Shown in pieces: positions 11,224 to 22,108 of a DNA stretch of 64,000 bases (position 1 is its first letter; each line of letters begins with the position of its first letter). A program made the translations under genes and the position numbers. Under the pieces are notes generated by a model. The model was given only the letters and a program-made list of their open reading frames with translations, did not search any database and was not told the DNA's origin. The stretch is from Zantedeschia hybrid cultivar (Eukaryota; Streptophyta; Magnoliopsida; Alismatales; Araceae): assembly GCA_030544215.1 (NCBI GenBank), contig JARZZO010000002.1, positions 76,825,150-76,889,149 of the forward strand. Reading direction: 5' to 3'.

Positions 11224-11544
11224 CTCACTTTGTTTGCAGAATAGCTTAAACCAGAATAAGGTTTTGAAAATTTCTTAAATCAGAATAAGAGGTATTTTGA
11301 TTTAACAAGTTGTTGGTATTTCATCCAGAATAAGGAGAATTACATTGCGTTATTCTAAGTGATTTGGTAGGAATAAGTAGAATAAGAAGTGAAATAAATG
11401 ATAAAATTGAGAGAAAGGATAATTAGGTATTCCAGGTAGAGTTTGGGGAGTTGGGGAAATTGAGGGAATTAGGCATTCCCGCAATCATATTAGAGTAGGG
11501 CCTTTATACCGGTTATTCTGGCCCTATTCCGCAAACAAAGTGAG
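11224..11544. mobile_element. MITE-like inverted-repeat element, 321 bp
   Basis: Terminal inverted repeats pair CTCACTTTGTTTGCAGAATA at the left end with the reverse complement of the right end (CTCACTTTGTTTGCGGAATA), followed by a shared CCAGAATAA block. One substitution is seen in the first 20 bp. The interior is AT-rich, non-coding and contains extra CAGAATAAG copies. I find no matching target-site duplication, so the superfamily is unassigned. A foldback sequence produced by other means is the alternative. Confidence 0.65.
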
Positions 11545-12539
11545 CTGACCTTTGTCTTTTCCTGAGCTAAGGTGTAATTGGAGGTCAAGAGAAGCACATT
11601 TCCAACCTTGTAAGGAAGCAAGAGCTCCTGAGAAGCATCAACAATAAATTCACAAGGGCTTTGAATCGACTTGGACCTTCACCTTTCTATGGAGTTTTGG
11701 GGCCACTTGAGATTACTGGACTCAGCCTCCTCCATAAGAACCCATTTTAGGGCCTGTTGTTAGTTTGAGTAGGTCTTCCCCTTTATTCAATAGTTATTCA
11801 CATTCCACATTTTTCACCTTGAAAGTGAAAGCTAAAATTAGCTTCCAACTAATTAAGACTTCCTATAAGTATTTGTTTAAAATATTTCATACAAAATTAA
11901 AATTATCTAAATACTGTTATAAAAATCTACTTGTGTAGATAATCGTACCGTATAATATTTTCACATATACTCTTGCAAATCACCACCGAAATTTCATTGA
12001 CACTTTAACTCTTATTGCAACATCAACGTGAAAAAATGTAAATCCTTTATGGAATGATTGAGGACCTTAGCTGTTAAACATTTAAAAGAGTAGTTCATGT
12101 AACTAAGAAGCTGAGTGAATATATAAAAGGATGGCTATCCATATGAAGTTAGGGAAGAGGTCCAACATGTGATTATTTAGGAGGTTGTTGTATGAATATT
12201 AGTCAGGCAACACCATAGAAAAATTCTAAGATAATATCTTTTGATATAAAGATTGTTAGTTAAACTACTTCATAGAAAAAAATTTAATATAATATCTTTT
12301 AAAATAAAAAGAAGGCTATTTCTAATTTGAAAAGCACATCTTATATAAGGACCCTACACTACAGATCTGGTCTTATTTAACTTTCAACGGAATTTGGAAA
12401 CGATATAGCGATACAAACACATAATGGATATTAGAGCAAAAGAATCCATAAGAAAAATATTCATTATAAGCCAACCATCGCATAATAATTCTAATCCATA
12501 GTCAAATACAAATATTCATAATGACTAAATATAATCTCT
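11545..12539. other. AT-rich tract, no gene seen
   Basis: No open frame with a recognisable domain. Two diverged copies of a CATAGAAAAA...AATATCTTTT block occur near 12212-12250 and 12266-12311. Nothing else stands out. Confidence 0.5.
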
Positions 12540-13350
12540 TAAAAAATTAAATTCTAGTTAATGGAAATAGTGTCCTCAAAGCTAATCATATGGTGTTTAT
12601 GTACATTCTTGTTCATTAATAAATGACAATTAATTCATTTGTTTATTGGCATTTAATTTATTGCTTATAGTGAAACCTTTGAAACTATATAGAGAATATC
12701 AATCATCATGAGATTATGATAATGAGACTAATATTCCTGATCATAATTCCTAAATTGTTCCAAATCATACGACATATGAGACATGACATTTTATATCCAG
12801 ATAGATAGGTGTATATTATGCCTGCTCATATGATAAGAGTGACTGGTCTCATAGTCACATGTGTGCAAATACTAGGACAAACACACATGTGCTTACTGGA
12901 GAATGAGTTCATTGAACTAATTTGACAGGAATCGCTAGACGGTAATATACCTAACTGTCAACTAGCTTGATTCAATGTTACAGTTGCGTAGTTGATCCTT
13001 GTAGGCCTTGACTTTGGCTCAAGAATCTCTGACCATGGGGTCCTAATTAGTTAAGTGATCGGGTTCAATTGAATAGCTTGGAACGTGATTGAGTGTTCAA
13101 TATGAGATCATTCACTCTCGATAATTAGAAAGAGAATGTTTTAACAATGATGTGCGGGAATCTCTAGCTAGAGTGAATATTATATCAGAAAATAAGTTTT
13201 CTGATATAGTGTAGCGATATCTAATCCAAGTGAGTTGACTGGTTATGATTTGACAATTGATCATGTCCTAAGTTGACTCGGGAGCGTTATACGACTGACC
13301 CTTAGGAGTTGGAGCTGATTGGGCCTGATGGCTGGACTGGACCTAGACGG
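12540..13350 (+). repeat. 5' LTR relic of the old copia element
   Basis: About 800 bp align by eye with the younger LTR (17004 onward). Shared blocks include CTGCTCATATGAT, GAGAATGAGTTCA, the inverted repeat ATATCAGAAAA...TTTTCTGATAT, and TCCAAGTGAGT. The left edge is approximate because the TG terminus is not clear. The promoter-proximal GC-rich part of the younger LTR (about 18000-18555) has no counterpart, so the end of this LTR appears deleted. Confidence 0.75.
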
Positions 13351-15068
13351 TCTGATTAGGACCTTCCCTTTGGCCCAAGGATGAAATAAAAAAAATAATT
13401 TTAAAGTGTTTAAAAATTTTATTTTTGAAGTTTTTATCTCTATTTCCAATGGGCCGGATTAAAATTTGGGACATGTAGTTTTAAACTTTAAATGTTAACC
13501 ATGAGATGGTTAATGTGCATTGTTCACATTTAAGGTTTAAAATTTTGTTTATTATCACACACAATTAATCTAATTGTTAGATTATATTTATGTTTGGGAT
13601 ATATGGTTTTTAAACTTTAAATGTTAATCATGAGATGATTGATATGAATTGTTCATATTTAAAGTTTAATATCCCAACTATTGTCACACACATTTAATTT
13701 AATTGGTAGATTATATATAAATGGAATTGTTCATTATTGCATAGAAATACATAATGTTTTTCACATTTCTGTGTACATGTTGATGTGTTCCCACTTTAAT
13801 AGATTTAAAAGCATGTTAGAAAATAAAAAATTTCAAAAATTTAAATTCTCAATTTTGATTAGAACTCAGGTTTTGAAAAAATCAAAGTACAATATTTTCA
13901 AAAAATTTAGCCCTCATGTTATGTGATTTATCATGTGTGGATGCTTAAAAGATGTGGTGGCCATGGATATACACTTTGTTTAACATATCATATGATGATA
14001 TGTAGTTTATTGTGAATCATTATTTATGAAATGGTTTGATTAAATAAGGATTAATTAATGAGGCCTATGTGCCTCTCTCTCTTTTCATTCCTTTGTACTT
14101 ATACCTCCCTCTATTATTTACTCTGCCATAAGACTTTCTCTTACAGTTATGTAATTTGATACATGTATTAATATTAACACTTGCAATTCATTGTGATGAT
14201 CGAGGAGCGATGATGATCTACAAGTACAACCAGGAAGGCCATGGAGATGAGATCACTCAGCTATGTGTTTACTCTAATTATTGATGTAATTATTATACTA
14301 ATTTAGTAATTAACTATATAGCTCCAGTTTAATCACCGTGCCATCTATGACCATATAAATGACATGTATGATTGATGCCTGCACATTATTTGATTTTAAA
14401 TCAAATGTTTTTACCTAGGTATAGTATACAATTAAATATATGAGATACATTTATATTATCACCTAAGATAAGACCAAGATAAAATTAAATAAATCTCTCA
14501 TTATTAAAGTTTAAGCTGTAGTACGAGTCATTAAGAATGTACTTCGTGGCCCTCCATCATTATAATTTTAAGATTGAAGTCAAATTTGGTAAATCTATTG
14601 TACTGCCCGCAAGACCTATCAAATTTTGATGACAAACTAAAACTATGGCATGATCATGCCTTAAACAGGATAGAAGTATGTTGTAACTTTGTTGTACTAT
14701 CCACAAGGGTTACATCCTAATCTATGCTCGTTACATAATGACGGTAATGTTTAAACCAGATATGAATGTTTGTTGTGCTATCCACAAAGTCATTATTGAT
14801 TTGGGGGTCGAAACATGATTAGATATTGCAAGTGCTAAGAGTTGGCTACTCTTTAATCATCATGTGATTTGTTATGCTATCCACAAGGTCATATTATGAG
14901 TTAGTGAGATTCTAATCCCTACTAGGAGACTATCGGTATCTCTCATTCTATATATTTGAGGGTTATATAGTTTGCTAAAAAATAGCGGGACCTAATTCAA
15001 GATAATAGACCATATTTGAATTAATTGAACTATATATTAAATCTCTTTATTTCCTCTTAAAGTTGTAA
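13351..15068 (+). other. Leader of the old copia element
   Basis: Non-coding. From about 14040 it follows the younger leader (20430-21454) block by block: a CTCTCTCT pyrimidine tract, ACCAGGAAGGC, GACATGTATG, and the repeated GTACTATCCACAAG-type motif at 14687-14709, 14768-14789 and 14867-14889. A weaker copy lies near 14595 and the related CCATCTATGACC block near 14340. The retention of these motifs is discussed under findings. Confidence 0.7.
13468..13722. repeat. 127-bp tandem duplication with internal inverted repeats
   Basis: Units at about 13468-13594 and 13595-13722. Each runs GGGA(C/T)AT..G, then TTAAACTTTAAATGTTAA, then an inverted partner CA(C/T)ATTTAA(G/A)GTTTAA, then ATTGTTAGATTATA or a close variant. 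TTAACCATGAGATGGTTAA is a nested palindrome in unit 1. The units differ by scattered substitutions. Confidence 0.75.
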
Positions 15069-17003
15069 ATGTTGTCAAATAATCCGATATGTGGCATATT
15101 AGATACCTACAAATTGACATGCTCCACTTATTTAATCTTACTAAAAGAATTTGAAGAATGTCCTCAAATCCAAAAATACCCTATATCCTTACTGATTAAT
15201 CCCCGCTGAGCTTGCTGACAATGTCAATAAGGAGAAATTTTGTGACCTCTTTCTTGGTGGAACCAAGAAGAAGAGAATGTCATGGTATGCCTTTATAAGA
15301 GGCAGGGGGAAGGGAAGGCAAGTCAGCTGAAAGGGATAAACGTTTCCATTGTCACCAAAAAGGACATTAGAAGAGGAACTACATGTTCTAACTTGCAGAG
15401 AAGGCAGACAAGAAGAATATGAAACTTGGATAAGCTTTTAAGTATTTTTTTAATTAACTTTTGATTGTCTATAAGAGAGTCCACATTACAGGTGTGAGAT
15501 ACTAGATGTACTTCTCATATCTGTAATGATATGTGGATATAGAGAAGTAAAGGGAGATTGAAAGTTATAGAGCTTTACCTGAGGCTTCGGAATGGTGTTA
15601 AAGTTGCAACCATTGTTGTAGGGACAGTAAACCTCAGGATGTCCTCATAATTGTTAATGGAACTTAATTATTATTATTTTGTTCTATCTATCATCAAGAT
15701 CACAATCTCAAATTCTTGATAAGATAAAAGTTGGTTATCTATTGACTAATAGGAACAAAAGTTGTTCCATTTATTTTAGAAATGAAATAATTGCATCTGC
15801 AAACCTAGTCGATGGTTTATACCTATTTGATGTGACATGTTGTGTGATGAATATTTACAAATCGATTAAAATAAAAAGTAAAGTGTGAATTCAGCATACC
15901 TATGGGACTGTAGGCTGGATCATATAAATAGGACATAGTTCAAAAGTTGCATGAAATGGATATATAATCTATTTGATTATGAATCGTGTGCAATAAATGA
16001 ATCCTATCTTATGAGAAAATTGACTAATTCTCTATTTATTGGATAAGGAGAAAGAGTTGAGGACTTATAAGAACTTGTATATGTTGATGTATATAACCCA
16101 ATGTCCACTCAGGCTATAGATAGTTACTCCTATTTCATCTTCCTAAATGATGCCTTCTCTAGAATTTTGGCTATGTGTACTTGATGAAGCACAAGCTGAA
16201 AGTATTTGAGAAGCTTAAAGGATTTAAGAATAAAATAGAGTGACAAATTAGAAAAAGTATTAAAACTATTTTATTTGATCAAGAAAGTGAGTACCTGAGT
16301 ACGTAATTCATACAATTTCTTTAAGATAATAATATCCTCTCTCCAGATTCCTCGTTATACGCTACAGCTGAATGGTGCATTCAAAAGGAGAATCACATCT
16401 TATTAGATATAATGCATTCTATGATAAGTTTTGTCAATTTTTTTATTTCCTTATAGGCTTATGTATTGGCATTAGATGCCTACTCCATAAGAGATATGGA
16501 GAGGAAAGAGACCTAACTTTAAGTATGTTAAAGTTAGGGGATGTCCAACCCATATGAAGAGGCATGATCCAAAAAAGTTAGAATCAAAGACAATGAAGTG
16601 TAGATTTGTGAGATATCTAAAGAAAAAGTTTAGATATTATTTCTATCAGTCTAGTGATCAAAAATTGTTTCTCACTGAGAGAGCTTTCTTCCTTGAAGAG
16701 GAATACGTCCTTAGAGAAGATAGTGTGAGTTGGATAGAAATATAAGAAATTCATGATGCACAAATTAACATTAGGTCAATGAATGATCTTTTGTCTTTGG
16801 AACCTGTCCGGACACACATTAAAGAGCGACGTAGGTCTTTTAGAATTCTCTAAATAATTAGATACATACGTATGACATATCAAGGATGGAAAAAGGAGAG
16901 GAGCTCTACAAAGAGGATAAGGATCTAGAGACCTATGAGGAGGCTCTTAGTAGCTATGACTCTGGGAAATGGCAAGAGGTCATAAATTCTGAGAAGTAGT
17001 CCC
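15069..17003 (+). pseudogene. Old copia gag-protease-integrase-RT start, decayed
   Basis: Starts with ATG-LeuSerAsnAsn, as the younger copy does. A zinc-knuckle relic (RFHCHQKGH) follows at about 15335, only about 270 bp later, so the Gag body is missing here too. Integrase pieces are recognisable at 16016-16330 and 16554-16745 (KRHDPKKLESKTMKCRFV). The start of RT runs to 17003, where the younger copia has inserted. Stops and frameshifts are frequent; no functional protein is possible. Confidence 0.8.
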
Positions 17004-18115
17004 TGTTAGTTTAGTTGGCCTACAAGCCAATCTGACTATGTAAATCTCGTTCGTTTATTAATATAATGGCATAATATTCATTATGTGTAAATCGCATTAA
17101 TTCTCGTTTCATAATGAAGTCCGTGAATATGTGCTATGGTGATCAGGTTATTATGAGATCATACTAATGAGACCGATCACTTAAACACACATATTCTTAA
17201 TTGTTCCTAGTCGGAGGATATCCGAGAAGGACATCGGATATCCGGTTAGACTAGTACAGATTACTCCTGCTCATATGATGAGGATGACTGGTCTCATAAG
17301 TCATTTGTGTGGAGACACTAAGGCGAATCTGTAGGTGCTCATTGGAGAATGAGTTCACTGAACTGATCCGACTGAATCGTTGGATGGTATTGTACCTCAC
17401 TGTCAACCAGCTTGATTCTATTGTCGCAGTTGCGTGGATGGTCCTCGGACCTGAGACACCAAGGACACCTTGGCGGTGGACTTATGTACTTTGACCTTGG
17501 TCTACGAATCTCTAGTCACGGGATTCTAATACGCCAAGGATTGGGTGCAGCGGAATACCGTCGAAGGGAATTGTGTGTCAATAAGGAATCATTCGCTCTC
17601 GGTACTTAGAGAGAGAATGCTCTAGGAAGGATGCACGGAAGTCCCTAGCCAGGGCGGACGATAATATCGGAAAAGGAGTTTTCCGATATTCATCAGCGGC
17701 ATCCAATCCAAGTGAGTCGACCGGTTAGGGTTTGACAGCTCGCCATACCCTGAGTTGACTCGAGAGCATTGTACGAATGAAGGATTATATCCACGCGGTA
17801 ACTGTCGGCGGAAGGGTTCCAAGAGTGGGTTACTTAACCCCAAATACCTTCCGGGTTCACGCGGTGTTGCTTGGCACTCAACGTGATCGGAGGCCCGGTC
17901 GAATGCGATGTGCGACATCAATTCGATTGATTAATTGATTAATAAAGGGTTATTAATTAATTAATAAAGCCAGTGAGGAGTCACTGGGCTTGTTGGGCCA
18001 TTAACTGGACTGGTACTTGGGCCTAGAGGGTCACACGCAAATGATTCTCAAGGCGATGGATAAATAAGTGGGTTCTATACAAACCGGGGGTTTTTATGAA
18101 AAACCGCGCGGTTAG

Positions 18116-18122
18116 TATAAAA
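18116..18122 (+). promoter_or_regulatory. TATA box of the copia 5' LTR
   Basis: TATAAAA about 1.1 kb into the LTR, at the identical offset in the 3' LTR (25999-26005). It is followed by a GC-rich transcribed-type sequence. A transcript would start about 30 bp downstream, near 18150. No other TATAAAA stands out in the LTR. Confidence 0.6.
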
Positions 18123-18416
18123 CATAGCAAACGGGCTGAGCAGGCCAAGCTGCTGCTAACCCTAGCCGCCCCTCCTCAGTTTCTGTCCTTCTCTGGCGTC
18201 CAGGCAGATCCAGATCTGCTCCGCCGCTTCTCTGAATCCCGTTCGACGGGAAATCGTCCGCGCGCTGCGGCGATCATTGCGGCGACCGGCGGAGGCTTCG
18301 TGGGCTGCGAAGAACGACGAACTCGAGGATATCCGTCGCGGGGAGGATCGCGTGGACTTCGCTAGAGGCCGGGCGCTTGCGCGGCTTGCGGTGTCGCACT
18401 GACGGAACCAAACGGT

Positions 18417-18434
18417 TGCGGATTCGAATCCGCA
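18417..18434. promoter_or_regulatory. Perfect 18-bp palindrome in LTR R/U5 region
   Basis: TGCGGATTCGAATCCGCA, perfectly self-complementary, at the same offset in the 3' LTR (26300-26317). It includes GATTCGAATCC, which resembles a tRNA T-arm, and could act as a protein-binding palindrome in DNA or as a hairpin at the 5' end of the RNA. A diverged form (GCGATTTCAAATCCGC) occurs in the related LTR near 40706. Confidence 0.6.
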
Positions 18435-18556
18435 CACGGTGAGAAAAGATAATCCGATTATCTTGTATTTTAGATTTCGAAACGGGAATGGATCGCTGTA
18501 AATATTTTTGTTTTCCGCTGCGTGAGCGATCCGGAGAAACCGAGCAAACCCAACAG

Positions 18557-18571
18557 TAGTATCAGAGCCAG
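18557..18571 (+). other. Primer-binding site of the younger copia
   Basis: TAGTATCAGAGCCAG directly after the LTR matches the usual plant copia site TGGTATCAGAGC, complementary to the 3' end of initiator methionine tRNA, with one change in the second base. Confidence 0.9.
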
Positions 18572-19429
18572 GTTCCACTGTCTCTCGTCCCGTTTCGGTT
18601 TCCGAAATTAATTTTTCCTTGAATTTATTCCATGCTTTAAAACTCTAATTTTGCTGAATCTGTGTTCATGAGATGAACACACATAATAGGATTATTATTC
18701 TGCAATTTTCGGAATTTTATTTGGGGTTTTTCCGTGTTCTTCGTGGGACGAAGAACAGTGGGTTTACGGTAGCTTCAATCGGCCTTCCCAAGCGTTGGGA
18801 TGGAGGCCGGGACCCTGGATTCTTCTCGAGTGATCCTCTATCATCACCAGACTCCTCATCAGTGCCGGAGTGGCCACTGGAAGGGGCTGGATTGGAGATC
18901 TTTTTGCGTTCTTCCCACAGGTTTATGAAACCTGAAAAAAAAAATCAGATTTTTGAGGGATGTTGAGAGCTTGGCCGGCACCTTCAAAGGGCTTATCCGG
19001 CGACTTGCCGGCGCCGGGGAGCCTGCCGGCGACGGGGGTGTCACTGGCCGGCGCAGGGGGCCCTGCCGCCGGGCGGCGCCGCCGCTGCACGAGCCCCGCC
19101 GCCGCTGCATAACCCCTCCCTCATTAGGGTTTCTGCAACTCCCTGCGTCAGGTGGAAGGGGGCCGGTCCAGGGCTCGGCCGGACCGAGCGGACCGGGACC
19201 AGCTCCTTGGTCGGATCGGCCATTCTGGCTTGGGCCAGGGGTTCGAGCGGCCCTAGCCAGGGGCTTGGATCTGCCGAGCCCTGGCTTGGCCTTTAGGGCT
19301 GAGCCCTGTTTCCTTTATTTAAACCCTTTAATCCCCATATTTAAACCCGAATTTCCCATTAAACCCAATGAAATTAAAATTTTGATTTTAATTTGAAAAA
19401 TTCAAAACTGTTTTGAAAATTTTAAATTA

Positions 19430-20110
19430 TTATCCAATTTTATTTAATTGGGTTTTATTAATGATTTTGAATCATTTAGTAATATAAGGGTTAATAATTA
19501 GCAATTAGTTGTCAGTTAATTAGGGTTAATATTAATTTAAATGTTAAATTAATTATTAACCTTAATGTGACTAATTTAAGGGTTAAATTGGTCATTAACT
19601 TTTATTTCAACTAATTGTTAATTAATATTTGAATTAGTTATTAATTTAATAGTTAAATTAATAATTAACTTAGATAACTAATTTAAGCGTTAAATTAGTA
19701 ATCTTTAATGATTAATTGTTGATTATTGATTTAAGGGTTAAATTAATGATTAACATTAATCTACTAATCTAATTGTTAGATTAGTAATTATCAGTTAATT
19801 AGAGTTAATTTTAAGTGTTAAGATTAATGATTAATTTTAAGTCAACTAATCTAAGTGTTAGATGAAAATTATTAATTAATTAGTGTTGATTAATAATTTA
19901 AATGTTAAATTACTAATTGACATTAATTAACTAATCTAAAAGTTAGATTAGTAGTTAATTAATAATTAGAGTTAATTAATAGTTTAAGTGTTAAATTGTT
20001 AATTAACTTTGTTGAATTAATCTAAGAGTTAGATTAGTTTTTAATAGTCTAATTGTTAGATTATTAATGGGGTTTTAAATCTAAGTGTTAGATTATTAGA
20101 AATGTTCTAA
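19430..20110. repeat. AT-rich array of short hairpins in copia leader
   Basis: The tract alternates variants of two self-complementary units, CTAATCTAA-nnn-TTAGATTAG and TTTAA-nnn-TTAAA. Examples: ACTAATCTAA/TTAGATTAGT at 19763-19785 (perfect 10-bp arms, 3-base loop) and CTAATCTAA/TTAGATTAG at 19931-19951. Others lie near 19854, 20018, 20047 and 20078. Loops differ (TTG, AAG, GTG, GAG) while stems stay alike. Confidence 0.75.
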
Positions 20111-20705
20111 TTTGTATGGAATAATCTGAAATTATTAATTCGGAGTGTGTGCGCATGTGATGTGTGTTTATTGCTTTTAAATTTGATTTAATTGCATGTT
20201 AAGATAATTAAATGAGTTTTCGAAATTCAAATGCCAATTTTGATTGGATCCCAGCTTTCTGAAAGCCAAAACTTATTTATTTTTGAAAACTCATTTGTTT
20301 TAGCCATGTGATGCGCTGAATCATGTGTGGGATGTTTAAAACACACCGTGGTCATGAATATGCACTTAATTTATTATTCATGTGATGAATGGATTGTGTG
20401 GATCGTGGATGTATGTTTGATTATTAATTGTTAATAAATAGAGGTCTGCGCACCTCTCTCTCTCATACTCCGATGTATTTCTACCTCCCTCTCTCTCTTG
20501 TACTCGCCATAAGGCCTTCTTCAATTTACTTTTCTAGAATTAATGTAATATGATTGAGGCAACCGAGGAAGGAGCGAGGACGATCCACAGCTGCAACCAG
20601 GAAGGCGAAAAGATGGAGATCTCTTGCCTATGTGATTGCAGGATATCTAATGTTAATGTTATGATTAGAATGTGTGTGCGTTTGACTGTTGGCTCTAGTC
20701 AAACC

Positions 20706-21262
20706 CACTGTGCTATCCATGACCACACTAATGACATGTATGTGATGTATTGTTTATCTTTTGATTATGAATCAAAGCAGGTTATAGTATTTAGTAAATA
20801 TATACGATATATTTATATACTATCACCTAGGCGAGACCAAGATAAAAGTTATCTAAATACCCTCAGATAAACTCTAAACCGTAACGCGATTAGTTAAGAA
20901 CTTACCGCGTGGTCCACCATCGTTATAGTCATAGGATTCGAATCACTTTAGGCAGGTTTGCTGTGCTATCCACAAGGCTTGCTTAATTGGGAGGAGAAAC
21001 TGTGGCTATGACATTAGATGCCTATAGATCGGGGTAGAGGAACCATGTAGCTTTGTTGTGCTATCCACAAGGGCTGCATGCAAATCTATGCTCGTCGCGT
21101 AATGATGGTTAGCTTAGACCAGAATTAGTGGTTTGTTGTGCTATCCACAAGACCATTAAATCTCTGGGGATCGAAGCTATGATCAGATATTGCAAGGAGT
21201 TGCAAGTCCCATGAGTTGGGTGCTCTCTGATTGTATTACAGTTTGTTGTGCTATCCACAAGG
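20706..21262 (+). repeat. Five copies of a CTGTGCTATCC-type motif in copia leader
   Basis: Copies at 20706-20724 (shorter variant CACTGTGCTATCCATGACC), 20955-20979, 21052-21073, 21132-21151 and 21242-21262. The last four share TGTGCTATCCACAAG, and the last three share the longer TTTGTTGTGCTATCCACAAG. TTGTG and CACAA are complementary, giving a 5-bp stem with a CTATC loop. The sequence between copies is unrelated. The old copia has the same series in the same place, so the motif is under constraint or very stable in the family. Confidence 0.85.
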
Positions 21263-21454
21263 CTGTGGTGCAAGTCATTGAGATTCTGATCCCCACTAGG
21301 AGACTGTCGGCGTCTCCCGTTCTGTATAACTGGGGGTTATACAGTCCGTCGAAAATTAGTGGGAGTTAAACTTGAACAAAAGACCTTGTCTTGTTTTAAA
21401 TTTTAATAATTGAACATCTGCTAAATAGATTTTACTTATCTCCTGTAGGGAATT

Positions 21455-21664
21455 ATGTTGTCGAATAACTCACTCCGTGGCATACTTGATGCCCTTTTGA
21501 CTTACCTGATCTACTCAGATTGGTTCAGAAGCCTGAAGAATGTCTTCAGATCTGAGCGCATTGACTTTGTCCCTGGAGCTGATTCTCTTGCTGAATCGGC
21601 ATTAGATGCCCCTGAAGCAGAGATGATAGCTAACGATAAAAGATCGAAGGACAAAGACAAATGA
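21455..21664 (+). pseudogene. Gag N-terminal fragment, younger copia
   Basis: 69 residues, beginning MLSNNSLRGILDALL and containing DWFRSLKNVFRSERIDFV, which matches the start of the Gag of Angela-like elements. A complete Gag of this family runs to about 250-300 residues before the zinc knuckle. Here it jumps to a Lys/Asp-rich tail (KRSKDKDK) and a stop at 21662-21664, so roughly 190 residues of capsid sequence are absent. The old copia at 15069 has a similarly short interval, suggesting the deletion is shared. Confidence 0.8.
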
Positions 21665-21667
21665 GTA

Positions 21668-22108
21668 GTGAAGGGTGACTGCTTCTACTATAAGCAGTAT
21701 GGTCACTGGAAGAGGAACTGCAAGGAGTTCCTTAACGATAAAGCTCATGGAAGAGTGAAGCTGTCTGAAGCTTCAGATATCTATATGATATATATCAACT
21801 TGTCAGTTAGAGATTCCACATCGTGGGTATTAGATACCGGATGTGCTTCTCATATCTGCCATGATGTGCAGATGCTGACAAGTAAGCGCAAGCTGAGACA
21901 AGGTGAGGTGGAATTGAGGCTAGGAAACGGTGCAAAAGTTGCGGCGATTGCTGTTGGGACAGCAAACCTCAGGCTTCCATCGGGAGACACCTTATTATTG
22001 GAAGATTGTTATTATGTTCCTAGCATAATAAAAAACATCATATCAATATCTTGTTTGGACAAGATAGGATATAGGTTGACTATTGAGAATAGAAGTTGTT
22101 TGATTTAA
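21668..22108 (+). pseudogene. Zinc-knuckle and protease fragment, younger copia
   Basis: Two codons beyond the gag stop, in another phase. The zinc knuckle reads CFYYKQYGHWKRNC: positions fit C-x2-C-x4-H-x4-C, but the second Cys is Tyr (residue 8), so RNA binding through zinc is doubtful. The aspartic protease active site is WVLDTGCASHIC (Asp56-Thr-Gly). The frame is open to a TAA at 22106-22108 and continues in the same phase into integrase. The ATG is an internal Met and not necessarily a start. Confidence 0.88.

Larger units (their letters stand above)
17004..18555 (+). repeat. 5' LTR of the younger copia
   Basis: 1552 bp. It carries a series of inverted repeats: GGATATCCGA/TCGGATATCC (17216-17243), AATATCGGAAAA/TTTTCCGATATT (17663-17690) and the palindrome TTATTAATTAATTAATAA (17950-17967), with a hairpin GGTTTTT/AAAAACC just before the TATA box. 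The last 400 bp are GC-rich and presumably hold R and U5. Apparent small open frames inside the LTR recur at the same place in the 3' LTR and are not genes. Confidence 0.97.
18572..21454 (+). other. Long non-coding leader of the younger copia
   Basis: Nearly 2.9 kb separates the primer-binding site from the first gag codon, long for a plant copia element. It holds a GC-rich block (about 18960-19310), an AT-rich hairpin array (19430-20110), a pyrimidine tract (20450-20500) and the repeated TTGTGCTATCCACAA motif (20706-21262). Open frames at 18953-19396 and 20550-20870 are unconvincing. Confidence 0.75.

Noticed and set aside
18417..18434. Possible tRNA gene because of a T-arm-like GATTCGAATCC
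   Set aside because: No acceptor stem, D-arm or anticodon arm at the right distances; it is simply a perfect palindrome.
17622..18578. Open frames of about 90-140 codons repeated at 25505-26320
   Set aside because: They lie wholly within the two copia LTRs, on both strands, and have no recognisable domain; their repetition reflects LTR identity.
18953..19396. 147-codon GC-rich open frame in the copia leader
   Set aside because: High GC content lengthens open frames by chance; Gly/Pro/Arg-rich composition, no domain, not present in the old copia.
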